A DNA stretch of 64,000 bases from Shinella pollutisoli (GCF_024609765.1 NZ_JANFDG010000006.1:1-64000); one strand, 5' to 3'. Positions 28,032 through 38,400 are shown, counted from the stretch's first letter. The notes: generated from the sequence alone by a model not told the origin. A program made the numbers and translations.

Positions 28032-29102
28032 CTATTTGCGGTAGATGAGCCAGCTCTTGGAAAAGTCCTTCTTCATGCCCTCCTCGAAGGCCATGGTGCG
28101 GTTGCGCCCGCCGTTCTTGGCGCAGTAGAGGGCGATGTCGGCCTTGGAATAGAGCTCGCCCGGGCCTTCCGCCTCGGAGGCCATGCACAGGCCGAGCGAG
28201 ATGGTGATCGGGCCGTAGTTGACGCCGGTCCTGGAATTCTTGAAGGGCGTGTTCTCGAGCGCGATGCGGATGCGCTCGGCGATCGTCATCGCCTCCTCCT
28301 CGGTGTTGCCCTCGATCACCAGCGCGAACTCCTCGCCGCCGGCGCGGGCGACGAAGATGTCCTTGCGCACGTTGGCGCGGATGAGGCTCGCCACCGAGGC
28401 GAGGATCTTGTCGCCGACGGGATGGCCGTAGGTGTCGTTGATCTTCTTGAAATGGTCGATGTCGGCGAGGATCAGCGCGGTGACGTTGCGCGTCATCGAG
28501 GTGTTGTAGATCGCCGAGAGCTTGTCGTCGAAGGCGCGGCGGTTGGAGAGCTGGGTCAGCGAATCGGTGTTGGCGATGCGCTTGTACTCGTCGAGCTCCT
28601 TGCGCACGACGTCCATCTCGCGCGACTTCTGCACGACGTTCTCCACCATCTCCTTGCCCTGCGAGATGGTGTCGCCCGTCGCCTCCGTCAGCACGCCGAT
28701 GACGCTCTTCAGGATGTCGACGCTCGCCGTGTTCTTGCTGGTGATGCGCAGGAAGGTCTCGTCGAGCAGCTTGGTGTAGCTTTCGAGCGAGGTCTGCTCC
28801 TGCTTGAGCAGGCGCAGCAGCCCTTCGAGCTCGCCGACGAGCTTGGTGTGGGCGCCGTCGATGGCCTCCGTGCGGTGGTGATGGCCGAAATACTGCGCGC
28901 CGATCGCGTCGAGCTCCTCCTGCGAGGCCTTGCTGCCGAGGGCCGCCAGTTCGCGCGTCAGCTTGGGATTGGAGCCGATATAGGCCTCGTAGAACAGCTC
29001 GTAGTTGCGCGGAATGGGCGAGACACCCATGATGCGCATGGCATACGTCACCTGTGCCGCGATGTCCGGCACCTGTACCCTCTGCGCGACTGCCGTGTTC
29101 AT
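28032..29102 (-). CDS. Diguanylate cyclase (GGDEF domain)
   Basis: 356 residues, no clear membrane segment. A helical N-terminal region (about 15-180) precedes a GGDEF domain (about 190-350) with DSLTQLSNRRAFDDKL, DIDHFKKINDTYGHPVGDKI and the active-site loop ARAGGEEF. It should make cyclic di-GMP from GTP. The position of the allosteric RxxD site before the loop reads RKDI, so product inhibition at this site is probably lost. The ATG at 29102 follows AGGAGC. Confidence 0.92.
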   Translation of the reverse strand: MNTAVAQRVQVPDIAAQVTYAMRIMGVSPIPRNYELFYEAYIGSNPKLTRELAALGSKASQEELDAIGAQYFGHHHRTEAIDGAHTKLVGELEGLLRLLKQEQTSLESYTKLLDETFLRITSKNTASVDILKSVIGVLTEATGDTISQGKEMVENVVQKSREMDVVRKELDEYKRIANTDSLTQLSNRRAFDDKLSAIYNTSMTRNVTALILADIDHFKKINDTYGHPVGDKILASVASLIRANVRKDIFVARAGGEEFALVIEGNTEEEAMTIAERIRIALENTPFKNSRTGVNYGPITISLGLCMASEAEGPGELYSKADIALYCAKNGGRNRTMAFEEGMKKDFSKSWLIYRK

Positions 29103-29208
29103 GTCGGCTGCTCCTGACCGCTCTCGTTTGCTCGCGGACCCCAAAATATAAGTAAAATGCTTTGGGAAGTATTAACGAAACGCACTTCCGTAACGTAATG
29201 CGAGAGAT

Positions 29209-29246
29209 GCGAAAGGCCGCGAAACCAGGGGGTCGCGGCCTTTCGC
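29209..29246 (-). terminator. Hairpin after fumC
   Basis: GCGAAAGGCCGCGA pairs with TCGCGGCCTTTCGC across a 10-nt loop, 23 nt beyond the fumC stop on the minus strand. No strict T-run follows. Confidence 0.55.
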
Positions 29247-29269
29247 ATGGTGAAGGGCGGGAGAGGGGA

Positions 29270-30658
29270 TCAGCCCGGCATGATCATCTTTTCCGGCCGG
29301 ACGACCTCGTCGAATTCCGCGTCGGTGACGTAGCCGCCGCCGACGGCCTCCTCGCGCAGCGTCGTGCCGTTCCTGTGGGCGGTCTTGGCGATCTTCGCGG
29401 CGTTGTCGTAGCCGATCTTCGGCGCGAGCGCGGTGACGAGCATCAGCGAGCGGTCGAGCGCGGCCTTGATGTTGTCCTCGCGCGCCTCGATGCCGGTCAC
29501 GCAATTGTCGGTGAAGGAGACCGCCGCGTCGGAAAGGAGCTGCACGGACTGCAGGAAGTTGTAGGCCATCAGCGGGTTGTAGACGTTGAGCTCGAAATGG
29601 CCCTGGCTGCCGGCGAAGGTCAGCGCCGCATGGTTGCCGAAGACCTGCACGCAGACCTGCGTCAGCGCCTCGCACTGGGTCGGGTTGACCTTGCCCGGCA
29701 TGATCGAGGAACCGGGCTCGTTCTCCGGCAGCGCCAGCTCGCCGAGCCCCGAGCGCGGGCCGGAGCCGAGGAAGCGGATATCGTTGGCGATCTTGAAGAG
29801 GGCGGCGGCGGCGGCGTTGATCGCGCCGTGCGAGAAGACCATCGAATCATGGGCGGCGAGCGCCTCGAACTTGTTCGGCGCGGTCTTGAAGGCGATGCCG
29901 GTGATGGCGGCGATATGCTCGGCCACCTTCTCGGCGAAGCCGACCGGGGCGTTGAGGCCCGTGCCGACGGCGGTGCCGCCCTGGGCGAGCTCGCACAGCC
30001 CCGGCAGCGTCAGCTCGATGCGGGCGATCGAGGAGGCGACCTGCGCGGCGTAGCCGGAGAATTCCTGGCCCAGCGTCAGCGGGGTCGCGTCCTGCGTGTG
30101 CGTGCGGCCGATCTTGATGATGTGGTCGAAGGCCTTGACCTTGGCTTCCAGCGCGGCGTGCAGGTGCTTCAGCGCCGGGATGAGGTCGTGGACGATGCGC
30201 TCGGCGCAGGCGATGTGCATGGCCGTCGGATAGGTGTCGTTCGACGACTGGCTCATGTTGACGTGGTCGTTCGGATGCACCGGCTTCTTCGAGCCCATGG
30301 TGCCGCCGAGCATCTCGATCGCCCGGTTGGAGATGACCTCGTTGGCGTTCATGTTGGACTGGGTGCCGGAGCCCGTCTGCCAGACGACGAGCGGGAAGTG
30401 GTCGTCCAGCTTGCCGTCGATCACCTCCTGCGCGGCGGCGACGATCGCCTCGCCGAGCTTCGGGTCGAGGCGGCCGAGCTCCATGTTGGCACGCGCGGCG
30501 GCCTGCTTGACGATGCCGAGCGCCCGGACGACCGACAGCGGCTGCTTCTCCCAGCCGATCCTGAAATTGCCGCGCGAGCGCTCGGCCTGCGCGCCCCAGT
30601 AGCGGCTGCCGTCCACCTCGATTTCGCCGAATGTATCCGTTTCCGTGCGCGTCGTCAT
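29270..30658 (-). CDS. fumC: Class II fumarate hydratase
   Basis: 462 residues, the usual FumC length. It interconverts fumarate and L-malate in the TCA cycle, with no metal. The superfamily signature [15 protein letters not shown] is near residue 320, and other conserved blocks are [13 protein letters not shown] (about 98), [15 protein letters not shown] (about 130) and [20 protein letters not shown] (about 186). The ATG at 30658 is preceded by AAGGCGGAAGG; upstream in-frame ATGs give non-conserved N-termini. It is divergent from the large L,D-transpeptidase gene. Confidence 0.95.
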   Translation of the reverse strand: MTTRTETDTFGEIEVDGSRYWGAQAERSRGNFRIGWEKQPLSVVRALGIVKQAAARANMELGRLDPKLGEAIVAAAQEVIDGKLDDHFPLVVWQTGSGTQSNMNANEVISNRAIEMLGGTMGSKKPVHPNDHVNMSQSSNDTYPTAMHIACAERIVHDLIPALKHLHAALEAKVKAFDHIIKIGRTHTQDATPLTLGQEFSGYAAQVASSIARIELTLPGLCELAQGGTAVGTGLNAPVGFAEKVAEHIAAITGIAFKTAPNKFEALAAHDSMVFSHGAINAAAAALFKIANDIRFLGSGPRSGLGELALPENEPGSSIMPGKVNPTQCEALTQVCVQVFGNHAALTFAGSQGHFELNVYNPLMAYNFLQSVQLLSDAAVSFTDNCVTGIEAREDNIKAALDRSLMLVTALAPKIGYDNAAKIAKTAHRNGTTLREEAVGGGYVTDAEFDEVVRPEKMIMPG

Positions 30659-31121
30659 CGTGCCTTCCGCCTTGCCCATGCCCTTGCGTCCTGCCGCCGG
30701 CCCGTCGCCGCATGGTGGGACGGCCGGCGCGAAATCGGCCTTTCTCTGGCCCATCTGCGACCCGCTTGTAAAGGGGAGCGGGGGCGCTTGCGGGCGAGAC
30801 TTTCGGTTAAAATCGATTAGCGGCCGCCTGCCGCCCGACGCTGCGGCGGCTGTGCCTTTTGCGTCACAAGCGTCCGCCGGTTTTGCGCAGGCCGCGGGCG
30901 GCGCGTCGGGGATTTCCGCCGGCCGCCGCGAAAAATCGCGATCGAAATCAAATTTTTACCGGCCGTCATCCGTGTCCGGCACAGCGGTCCGCGCGGCGGT
31001 CGCCGCAGGGATGGGGGATGGGGCGTTTTCTTTTCATTCACCATCCTTTCCTATAACTTCCCGGCCTGCTGGTTCGGGCGCCGTCACGGAATCGGGTTTC
31101 CCGTCGGGGATTGGAATACAG
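30659..31121. other. 463-bp divergent intergenic region between fumC and the YcbB-like gene
   Basis: No conserved coding frame, repeat family or RNA was recognised. It must hold promoters for both flanking genes; an AT-richer patch at 30945-30962 (AAATCAAATTTTTACC) and another at 31020-31055 stand out from the GC-rich surroundings. Frames open across it run into the transpeptidase gene but have no signal sequence. Confidence 0.5.
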
Positions 31122-33014
31122 ATGAGATTGACCAAGACTGCGGCCATGGCCGCGCTGGCGCTTTCCTGCGCCTTCGCCACGTTCGACGCGACGCCGGCCT
31201 CCGCAAGCTCGCTGACCCTGATGGACATCCTGCGCGGCAAGCGCCAGCAGAAGGCCGAGCCGCTGCCCGGCGTCTCGCAGGGCATCGGACTGCCCGGCCA
31301 GAAGGGCGAGACGAAGCGCACGGCCGAGCCGCCGCGCGTCACCGGCCCGCGCTACTACACCTACAAGGCCGACGGGCTGAAGCGCATCGCCGTCGAGAAG
31401 CTCGCCGACCCGGTGGTGACGGCCTCGATCGCCAGCGAAGGCCAGTCGTCGATCCGCCATCCGGACGACGCGGGCGTGCGCGCCGCGTTCGCGAGCGTCG
31501 ACGTGCGCGCGCCGGCCGAAAGCGCCAAGGCCGTCGAGACCTTCTATGCCGACAACCGCAAGCCGCTCTGGGTCGGGGGCACGGCCGTCAACGCCCGGGC
31601 GCGCGCCGCGCTCGCCGTGCTCGCCGACGCGGCCGCCGTCGGGCTCGACCCGGCGGACTACGCCGTCGCCGTTCCGGACGACACGTTCGACGCGGCCGAC
31701 ATGGCGAGCCGCCACCGCGCGCTCGCGACGTTCGAGCTGCGCCTGTCGGCGGCGGTCGCGACCTATGTGCTCGACGCCGTGCGCGGGCGGATCGACCCGA
31801 ACCGCATCTCCGGCTACCACGACTTCAAGCGCAAGGAGGTGAACCTCGTCGCGGCGCTGCGCAACGTCGCGCTGAGCAACGACGTCGCCGCCTATCTCGA
31901 AAGCCGCTCGCCGGCGGGCGCCCATTTCCAGGCGCTGAAGGCGGAGCTGGCGCGGCTGAAGGCCGCCTCGGGCGCGGAGGACCGCATCACCATCGCCGAG
32001 GGCACGCTGCTGAAGCCCGGCCAGTCGAGCCCGGAGCTCGCCAATGTCGTCAAGGGCATCGTCCGGCACGGCTCCGAGGCGCTGAAGGCCGAGCATGCGG
32101 CGACGATCGCCGGCTACGGCGGCACGCCCGACTACACGCCCGAGCTCGTGGCGCTGGTCGAGGCGTTCCAGAAGGAGAAGGGGCTGAAGCCGGACGGCAT
32201 CGTCGGCAAGGCGTCGATCCGCCTCCTGACGGGCGGCGATTCGCTCGAAGGCAGGATCGCCAAGCTGGAGGTGGCGATGGAGCAGGCGCGCTGGCTGCCG
32301 GCCGATCTCGGCCCGCGCCACGTCTTCATCAACCAGCCGGCCTACACGGTCTACTACCACGAGAACGGCGCCGAGCAGTTCTCGATGCGCGTGGTCGTCG
32401 GCTCGAAGGCGAACCAGACCTATTTCTTCGAGGACCGCATCCGCACCGTCGAGTTCAACCCGTCCTGGGGCGTGCCGCAGTCGATCATCATCAACGAGAT
32501 GCTGCCGAAGCTGCGCTCCGACCCGTCCTATCTCGACCGGATGGGCTACGAGGTGTCGGTCGGCGGGCGCGCGGTCTCCTCCTCGGCGGTCGACTGGTAC
32601 GGCTCGACGGCGGGCGTCTCCGTGCGCCAGCCGCCGAGCAGCGACAACGCGCTCGGCGAACTGAAGATCCTGTTCCCGAACAGCCACGCCATCTACATGC
32701 ACGACACGCCGTCGAAGAGCTTCTTCAAACGGGACATGCGGGCGCTGAGCCACGGCTGCGTGCGGCTTGCCGAGCCGCGCCGGATGGCGGCGGCCGTGCT
32801 CGGCACGACGGTGGAGGCGGTCGGCGCGGAGATCGCCGGCGGCCGCAACAAGGCGGTGGGCGTCAAGGCCGACATCCCGATCTACATCGCCTATTTCACC
32901 GCCTGGCCGGACAAGGACGGCACGGTCGAGTATTTCGACGACGTCTACGGCCGCGACGACTACATGCGCAAGGCCTTCGCCGCGACGAAGGCGGCGCGGC
33001 AGGTGGAAGGGTGA
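31122..33014 (+). CDS. L,D-transpeptidase, YcbB-like, with peptidoglycan-binding domain
   Basis: 630 residues. Signal peptide (MRLTKTAAMAALALSCAFAT). A scaffold region (about 120-330) is followed by a peptidoglycan-binding repeat (TPELVALVEAFQKEKGLKPD, about 340-375). The catalytic YkuD domain (about 400-570) contains MHDTPSKSFFKRDMRALSHG and CVRL, with the nucleophilic Cys. YcbB/LdtD-type enzymes form 3-3 crosslinks. In rhizobia such enzymes are abundant and tied to polar growth. A purine-rich GTCGGGGATTGG is the only ribosome-site candidate. The mosaic repeat follows the gene. Confidence 0.92.
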   Translation: MRLTKTAAMAALALSCAFATFDATPASASSLTLMDILRGKRQQKAEPLPGVSQGIGLPGQKGETKRTAEPPRVTGPRYYTYKADGLKRIAVEKLADPVVTASIASEGQSSIRHPDDAGVRAAFASVDVRAPAESAKAVETFYADNRKPLWVGGTAVNARARAALAVLADAAAVGLDPADYAVAVPDDTFDAADMASRHRALATFELRLSAAVATYVLDAVRGRIDPNRISGYHDFKRKEVNLVAALRNVALSNDVAAYLESRSPAGAHFQALKAELARLKAASGAEDRITIAEGTLLKPGQSSPELANVVKGIVRHGSEALKAEHAATIAGYGGTPDYTPELVALVEAFQKEKGLKPDGIVGKASIRLLTGGDSLEGRIAKLEVAMEQARWLPADLGPRHVFINQPAYTVYYHENGAEQFSMRVVVGSKANQTYFFEDRIRTVEFNPSWGVPQSIIINEMLPKLRSDPSYLDRMGYEVSVGGRAVSSSAVDWYGSTAGVSVRQPPSSDNALGELKILFPNSHAIYMHDTPSKSFFKRDMRALSHGCVRLAEPRRMAAAVLGTTVEAVGAEIAGGRNKAVGVKADIPIYIAYFTAWPDKDGTVEYFDDVYGRDDYMRKAFAATKAARQVEG

Positions 33015-33041
33015 GGTAGGCGGAAGCATTCGGAAATTCCC

Positions 33042-33158
33042 CCCGCATCCGCCTGCCGGCACCTTCTCCCCGGCGGGGAGAAGGGCGGAAACGAGACGTC
33101 GGCGGCTATTTCCTTCTCCCCCCGGGGAGAAGGTCGCCCGAAGGGCCGGATGAGGGGG
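33042..33158. repeat. Tandem pair of CTTCTCC-type mosaic repeats
   Basis: Two palindromic units, CACCTTCTCCCCGGCGGGGA at about 33060 and CCTTCTCCCCCCGGGGAGAA at about 33112, the latter ending GAAGGGCCGGATGAGGGGG. They fill the 147-bp gap between the convergent transpeptidase and gph genes. Confidence 0.65.
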
Positions 33159-33161
33159 CTT

Positions 33162-33836
33162 TCAGCGCGACAGCAGCCGGTCGACGAGGTCGGGCGTCAG
33201 TTCGTCGAAATGGGAGATCACGTGCGTCGGGTCGAGCTCGGCGACGGGCACGTCCGAATAGCCGAAGGGCACGCCGATCGACGGCACGCCGGCATTGCGG
33301 GCGACCAGGACGTCGTTGAGGCTGTCGCCGACCATGACGGTGCGGGCGGGATCGCCCTCCGCCCGCCGCACCGTGCCGAGCAGGTGCTCGGCGTCGGGCT
33401 TGCGGACGGTGAACGTGTCGCCGCCGGTGATCGCCGAGAAGCGCGGCGACAGCCCCAGCTCGTCGATCAGCCGGCGGGCGAGCATCTCCATCTTGTTGGT
33501 GCAGACGGCGAGCCGGAAGCCGGCGCCGGAGAGCCGGTCCATGGCCGCGACGAGACCCGGATAGGGGGCGGAGACGCCCGGCATCGCCCCGGCATAGTGC
33601 TCGACGAAGACGCCCAGCATGCGCTCCAGGTCGCCTTCGGCGAGCTCGCGGCCGCGCAGCGAGAAGGCGCGGCGGATCATCACCTGGCCGCCGTGGCCGA
33701 CGAGCCAGGTGAGGTCGTCGAGGCCGACCGGCTCGAGTCCTTCGAGCGAGATCGTGTGGTTTAGGCTCGCCACCAGGTCCTGGGCGGTGTCGATGAGCGT
33801 ACCGTCGAGATCGAAGACGACAAGGGGAGCGGACAT
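33162..33836 (-). CDS. gph: Phosphoglycolate phosphatase-like HAD hydrolase
   Basis: 224 residues. HAD motif I is [11 protein letters not shown] (about 6-16) with nucleophilic Asp. Motif II Thr is in AVCTNKM (about 113), Lys in [10 protein letters not shown] (about 150) and motif IV in MVGDSLNDV (about 173). A C2-type cap domain lies between about 18 and 85. Gph removes phosphate from 2-phosphoglycolate formed by DNA repair or oxygenase side reactions. It lies divergently next to rpiA. Substrate assignment within the HAD family is by similarity and context. Confidence 0.88.
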   Translation of the reverse strand: MSAPLVVFDLDGTLIDTAQDLVASLNHTISLEGLEPVGLDDLTWLVGHGGQVMIRRAFSLRGRELAEGDLERMLGVFVEHYAGAMPGVSAPYPGLVAAMDRLSGAGFRLAVCTNKMEMLARRLIDELGLSPRFSAITGGDTFTVRKPDAEHLLGTVRRAEGDPARTVMVGDSLNDVLVARNAGVPSIGVPFGYSDVPVAELDPTHVISHFDELTPDLVDRLLSR

Positions 33837-34037
33837 GCGGGCGGACCTTTGCGGATGAGGGACGGGCGGGATTTCCCGGTAAGGGATGGGGGCCGCTTTT
33901 GCAATCCTTTCCCCGCCGCGGGCCGGCGCGGTCGCCCGTTTAGGGCTTTCGTTTGCGGCGGAGGGCGTGTAAGTGTCGGATCGCAATCCGCGGCCGGCCC
34001 GTCCGGCCGCAGACGACCCTCAGGGAGCTTTCGGCGC

Positions 34038-34736
34038 ATGGACGCCCGGGAAATGAAGATCAAGGCGGCCGAAGCCGCGCTTGCCCATGTGGAAGACGGC
34101 ATGCGTCTCGGCATCGGCACCGGCTCGACCGCGGAGGAATTCGTGCGGCTGCTCGCCGAACGGGTCGCCGACGGGCTGAAGGTGGAGGGCGTTCCGACCT
34201 CCGAGCGCACCGCGCGACTCTGCGTCGAGCTCGGCGTGCCGCTGAAATCGCTCGACGAGCTGCCGGAGCTCGATCTCACCGTCGACGGCGCCGACGAGGT
34301 GGACGGGAGCCTGCGGCTGATCAAGGGCGGCGGCGGCGCGCTGCTGCGCGAGAAGATCGTCGCGGCGGCCTCCGCCCGCATGATCGTGATCGCCGACGAG
34401 AGCAAGGTGGTCGACACGCTCGGCGCCTTCAAGCTGCCGATCGAGGTCAATCCCTTCGGCCTCGTCGCCACCCGCATCGCCATCGAGAAGACGGCCGCAC
34501 GGCTCGGCCTTTCCGGCCCGCTCGAGCTGCGCATGGCCGGCCGCGACCCGTTCACGACGGACGGCGGACACTACATTCTCGACGCATCTTTTGGCCGCAT
34601 TCCTGATGCAGATGCGCTGGCCGGAAGCCTCAATTTCATTCCCGGTGTCGTGGAAAACGGGTTGTTCATCAACATGGCGTCGCTTGCCATCATCGCCGGT
34701 CCGGCCGGCGCGCGCACGCTGACGGCGAAAGACTAG
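34038..34736 (+). CDS. rpiA: Ribose-5-phosphate isomerase A
   Basis: 232 residues. It interconverts ribose-5-phosphate and ribulose-5-phosphate in the pentose phosphate pathway. Motifs are [12 protein letters not shown] (about 24-35, phosphate loop), [11 protein letters not shown] (about 80-90, catalytic Asp), [12 protein letters not shown] (about 96-107) and [18 protein letters not shown]. The ATG at 34038 follows CAGGGAG. It is followed by the DUF2059 gene after 18 nt and gor, an arrangement typical of Rhizobiaceae. Confidence 0.94.
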   Translation: MDAREMKIKAAEAALAHVEDGMRLGIGTGSTAEEFVRLLAERVADGLKVEGVPTSERTARLCVELGVPLKSLDELPELDLTVDGADEVDGSLRLIKGGGGALLREKIVAAASARMIVIADESKVVDTLGAFKLPIEVNPFGLVATRIAIEKTAARLGLSGPLELRMAGRDPFTTDGGHYILDASFGRIPDADALAGSLNFIPGVVENGLFINMASLAIIAGPAGARTLTAKD

Positions 34737-34754
34737 ACAGGAGCACTGACCAAC

Positions 34755-35291
34755 ATGATCAACATCGCTGGTTTCGGCCGGACCCTTGCCGCAACGCTCG
34801 TCGTCACGGCCGGGCTCACCGGCGCGGTCAAGGCGCAGGACGTGACGGAAGACCAGATCAAGGTCGCCCGCGCCGCGATCGACGCGCTCGGCGCGACGGT
34901 GAACTTCGACAACATCCTGCCGGGGCTGGCCGAGCGCCTCAAGGCCTCGCTGATCCAGGCCTCGCCGAATCACGAGCCCGAGATCAACGCCGTCGTCGAC
35001 GAGCAGGCGCTGGCGCTGGCGCCGCGCCGCGCCGACCTCGAGCGCGAGGCCGCGACGATCTACGCCAAGACCTTCAGCCAGGAGGAATTGAAGGCGATCG
35101 CCGACTTCTACTCCTCGCCGGTCGGCAAGAAGCTGCTCAAGGACGGACCGATCGCCACGCGCGAGCTGGTGCGCGCCGCCGAGATCTGGGCGTCCGGCAT
35201 CCAGCGCGACCTCGCCGACGAGAGCGGCAAGAAGCTGCAGACCGTCGTCGGCGCCGCGCCGGAAGGCGGCGAAGCCCAGCCGCAGCAGTAA
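34755..35291 (+). CDS. DUF2059 secreted protein
   Basis: 178 residues. Signal peptide ends near VKAQ (residue 27). The DUF2059 domain contains YAKTFSQEELKAIADFYSSP and VGKKLL (about 98-122), the conserved helical hairpin of the family. Role unknown. A GGAGCACTGACC site precedes the ATG. It probably belongs to the rpiA transcript, 18 nt downstream of it. Confidence 0.87.
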   Translation: MINIAGFGRTLAATLVVTAGLTGAVKAQDVTEDQIKVARAAIDALGATVNFDNILPGLAERLKASLIQASPNHEPEINAVVDEQALALAPRRADLEREAATIYAKTFSQEELKAIADFYSSPVGKKLLKDGPIATRELVRAAEIWASGIQRDLADESGKKLQTVVGAAPEGGEAQPQQ

Positions 35292-35300
35292 CACCGCTTC

Positions 35301-35318
35301 CTCCGGCGGCACCTGTCG
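35301..35318 (+). terminator. Short hairpin after the DUF2059 gene
   Basis: Minimal stem CTCCGGCG and CGCCGGAG, with the 3' arm continuing to 35324, ten bases after the stop codon. It lacks a T-run, so it may only be an mRNA-stabilising stem before gor. Confidence 0.35.
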
Positions 35319-35345
35319 CCGGAGCCCCGCCTGCCTTCGCTTCAC

Positions 35346-35390
35346 GCAGTTCCGGACGCAAAGCCGCTTGCACATTTTTGCTGGAATTGC
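35346..35390. repeat. Dispersed dyad element, copy B
   Basis: GCAGTTCCGGACGCAAAGCC and CACATTTTTGCTGGAATTGC share block order with copies at 7946 and 62270. It ends 16 nt before the gor start codon, so its hairpin would sit just upstream of the gor ribosome site. Confidence 0.65.
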
Positions 35391-35406
35391 ATTCGGGAGA
35401 CCGTCC

Positions 35407-36795
35407 ATGCCGGCATTCGACTACGATCTCTTCGTCATCGGCGGGGGCTCGGGCGGCGTGCGCAGCGCGCGGCTCGCGGCGGCGATGGGCAGGAAGGTGG
35501 CGATCGCCGAGGAATACCGCTACGGCGGCACCTGCGTCATCCGCGGCTGCGTGCCGAAGAAGCTCTACGTCTACGCCTCGCAGTTCCCCGAGCATTTCGA
35601 GGATGCCGCCGGCTTCGGCTGGCAGGTGGGCGAGACCCGCTTCGACTGGCAGGCGCTCGTCGCCGCCAAGGAGAAGGAGATCACCCGGCTCGAGGGGCTC
35701 TACCGCAAGGGGCTCGAGAATGCCGGCGCGAGCCTCCTCGACACCCGCGCCGAGCTGACCGGCCCGAACGGCGTGCGGCTCTGCGCGACGGGCGAGGAGG
35801 TGACGGCCGAGCGCATCGTGATTGCCGTCGGCGGCCGGCCGACGCCGCATGTCGACCTGCCGGGCCACGAGCTCTGCATCACCTCCAACGAGGCCTTCGA
35901 CCTTCCGGAACTGCCGAAGTCGATCCTGATCGCCGGCGGCGGCTACATCGCCGTCGAATTCGCCAACATCTTCCACGGCCTCGGCGTCGAGACGACGCTG
36001 ATCTATCGCGGCAAGGAGATCCTCTCGCGCTTCGACCAGGACATGCGCCGCGGCCTGCATGCGGCGATGGAGGCGAAGGGCATCCGCGTGCTCTGCGAGG
36101 ACCTGATCCTCGCGGTGAGCGCGACGGAGGACGGCCGCCGCGCCGCGACCACGAAGAACAACGGCACGCTCACCGTCGACCGGGTGATGCTGGCGCTCGG
36201 CCGCACGCCGAACACCGAGGGCCTCGGCCTGGACAAGGCCGGCGTCGAGACGGACGCCAGGGGCGCGATCGTCGTCGATCCCTATTCGCGCACCAGCGTG
36301 GCGAGCATCTTCGCGCTCGGCGACGTGACGGACCGGGTGCAGCTCACCCCCGTGGCGATCCACGAGGCGATGTGCTTCGTCGAGACGGAACTGCGCGGCA
36401 ATCCCGTCTCGCCCGACCACGACCTGATCGCCACCGCCGTCTTCTCGCAGCCCGAGATCGGCACCGTGGGCATGAGCGAGGAGGCGGCGGCGAAGGCCTT
36501 CCCGGCGATCGAGGTCTATCGCGCCGAGTTCCGGCCGATGAAGGCGACGCTGTCGGGCCGCGCCGAGCGGACGATCATGAAGCTCATCGTCAACGCCGCC
36601 GACCGCAAGGTCGTGGGCGCGCATATCCTCGGCCACGAGGCGGGCGAGATGGCGCAGCTTCTCGGCATCCCGCTCAAGGCCGGCTGCACCAAGGACGACT
36701 TCGACCGCACCATGGCCGTGCACCCGACGGCGGCGGAGGAGCTGGTGACCATGTACCAGCCGAGCTACCGCGTGGTGAACGGCGAGCGGGCCTGA
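35407..36795 (+). CDS. gor: Glutathione-disulfide reductase
   Basis: 462 residues. FAD-dependent class I disulfide reductase. FAD motif FVIGGGSGGVRSAR (about 9-22), redox-active disulfide GGTCVIRGCVPKKL (about 41-54), NADPH-binding GGGYIAVEFANIF (about 178-190) and C-terminal catalytic HPTAAEE. It regenerates reduced glutathione with NADPH in the cytoplasm. The ATG at 35407 follows CGGGAGACC; an upstream in-frame ATG lies inside the dyad element and is less likely. Confidence 0.95.
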   Translation: MPAFDYDLFVIGGGSGGVRSARLAAAMGRKVAIAEEYRYGGTCVIRGCVPKKLYVYASQFPEHFEDAAGFGWQVGETRFDWQALVAAKEKEITRLEGLYRKGLENAGASLLDTRAELTGPNGVRLCATGEEVTAERIVIAVGGRPTPHVDLPGHELCITSNEAFDLPELPKSILIAGGGYIAVEFANIFHGLGVETTLIYRGKEILSRFDQDMRRGLHAAMEAKGIRVLCEDLILAVSATEDGRRAATTKNNGTLTVDRVMLALGRTPNTEGLGLDKAGVETDARGAIVVDPYSRTSVASIFALGDVTDRVQLTPVAIHEAMCFVETELRGNPVSPDHDLIATAVFSQPEIGTVGMSEEAAAKAFPAIEVYRAEFRPMKATLSGRAERTIMKLIVNAADRKVVGAHILGHEAGEMAQLLGIPLKAGCTKDDFDRTMAVHPTAAEELVTMYQPSYRVVNGERA

Positions 36796-36903
36796 CGGTC
36801 CGGGGCTGGAACGGCGGCTATGCAAGGACCATGTAACGGTTTATAAGCCCGCATCTTTCAATGCAGGGGCGCTCCCCGGGGCGTCCGAGGACAGGTGAGT
36901 ACC

Positions 36904-38277
36904 ATGGCACAGAATTGGACGCCGAGCAGCTGGAGGCAGAAGCCCATCCAGCAGGTTCCGGACTATCCCGATCTCGCCGCGCTGGCGGCGACCGAAGAGC
37001 GCCTTGCGAAGTTTCCGCCGCTCGTCTTCGCCGGCGAGGCGCGCCGCCTGAAGAGCGCGCTCGCCAACGTCGCCGAGGGCAAGGGCTTCCTGCTGCAGGG
37101 CGGCGACTGCGCCGAGAGCTTCGCCGAGCACGGCGCCGACACGATCCGCGACTTCTTCCGCGCCTTCCTGCAGATGGCCGTCGTGCTGACCTTCGGCGCC
37201 CAGCAGCCCGTCGTGAAGGTCGGCCGCATCGCCGGCCAGTTCGCCAAGCCGCGCTCCTCGGGCGTCGAGAAGCAGGGGGACGTGACGCTGCCCTCCTATC
37301 GCGGCGACATCATCAACGGCATCGAGTTCACGGAAGAGGCGCGCATCCCCAATCCGGAACGGCAGATCATGGCCTACCGCCAGTCGGCCGCGACGCTGAA
37401 CCTTCTGCGCGCCTTCGCGATGGGCGGCTACGCCAACCTGGAGAACGTGCACCAGTGGATGCTCGGCTTCGTCAAGGACTCGCCGCAGGCCGAGCGCTAC
37501 CGCAAGCTCGCCGACCGGATCTCCGAGACGATGGACTTCATGAAGGCGATCGGCATCTCGGCGGAGAACAACCCGTCGCTGCGCGAGACCGACTTCTTCA
37601 CCAGCCACGAGGCGCTGCTGCTCGGCTACGAGCAGGCGCTGACGCGCGTCGATTCCACCTCCGGCGACTGGTACGCCACCTCTGGCCACATGATCTGGAT
37701 CGGCGACCGCACGCGCCAGCCCGACCACGCCCACGTCGAATATTGCCGCGGCATCAAGAACCCGATCGGCCTCAAGTGCGGCCCGTCGCTCTCCGGCGAC
37801 GGCCTCCTGGAGCTGATCGACCTCCTGAACCCCGCCAACGAGCCGGGCCGGCTGACGCTGATCTGCCGCTTCGGCCACGACAAGGTCGCCGACAACCTGC
37901 CGCGCCTCATCCGCGCGGTCGAGCGCGAGGGCAAGAAGGTCGTCTGGTCCTGCGACCCGATGCACGGCAACACGATCACGCTCAACAACTACAAGACGCG
38001 GCCGTTCGAGCGGGTCCTGTCGGAGGTCGAGAGCTTCTTCCAGATCCACCGCGCCGAGGGCACGCATCCGGGCGGCATCCATGTCGAGATGACCGGCAAC
38101 GACGTGACCGAGTGCACGGGCGGCGCGCGCGCGCTGTCGGGCGACGACCTCGCCGACCGCTACCACACCCATTGCGACCCGCGCCTCAACGCCGACCAGG
38201 CGCTGGAGCTCGCCTTCCTTCTCGCCGAGCGCATGAAGGGCGGCCGCGACGAGAAGCGCATGGTGGTGAACGCCTGA
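36904..38277 (+). CDS. aroF: 3-deoxy-7-phosphoheptulonate synthase, class II (plant-like)
   Basis: 457 residues. First enzyme of the shikimate pathway, condensing phosphoenolpyruvate and erythrose-4-phosphate. Class II features are [14 protein letters not shown] (about 64, metal-binding Cys), [12 protein letters not shown] (about 112), [23 protein letters not shown] (about 262), [11 protein letters not shown] (about 345) and [18 protein letters not shown]. Only class II proteins have this length and these motifs. The ATG at 36904 is the likely start; a GTG nine bases earlier is in frame. Confidence 0.95.
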   Translation: MAQNWTPSSWRQKPIQQVPDYPDLAALAATEERLAKFPPLVFAGEARRLKSALANVAEGKGFLLQGGDCAESFAEHGADTIRDFFRAFLQMAVVLTFGAQQPVVKVGRIAGQFAKPRSSGVEKQGDVTLPSYRGDIINGIEFTEEARIPNPERQIMAYRQSAATLNLLRAFAMGGYANLENVHQWMLGFVKDSPQAERYRKLADRISETMDFMKAIGISAENNPSLRETDFFTSHEALLLGYEQALTRVDSTSGDWYATSGHMIWIGDRTRQPDHAHVEYCRGIKNPIGLKCGPSLSGDGLLELIDLLNPANEPGRLTLICRFGHDKVADNLPRLIRAVEREGKKVVWSCDPMHGNTITLNNYKTRPFERVLSEVESFFQIHRAEGTHPGGIHVEMTGNDVTECTGGARALSGDDLADRYHTHCDPRLNADQALELAFLLAERMKGGRDEKRMVVNA

Positions 38278-38354
38278 TCGCCTTTCGTTCGCGCTTCGGT
38301 TCCGTCCATCAGCGGAACTGATGCCTGCATTCAGAAAGCTGCATTTGACAGGAC

Positions 38355-38385
38355 CGGGCCGGCTGGCAAAGCTGGCCCGATCTTT
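38355..38385 (+). terminator. Terminator-like hairpin downstream of aroF
   Basis: CGGGCCGGCT pairs with AGCTGGCCCG (one G-T pair) around GGCAA, followed by ATCTTTGTT. It ends 15 nt before the GFA gene start, so it could also sit in that gene's leader. Confidence 0.6.
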
Positions 38386-38400
38386 GTTCGGGAGGATGCG

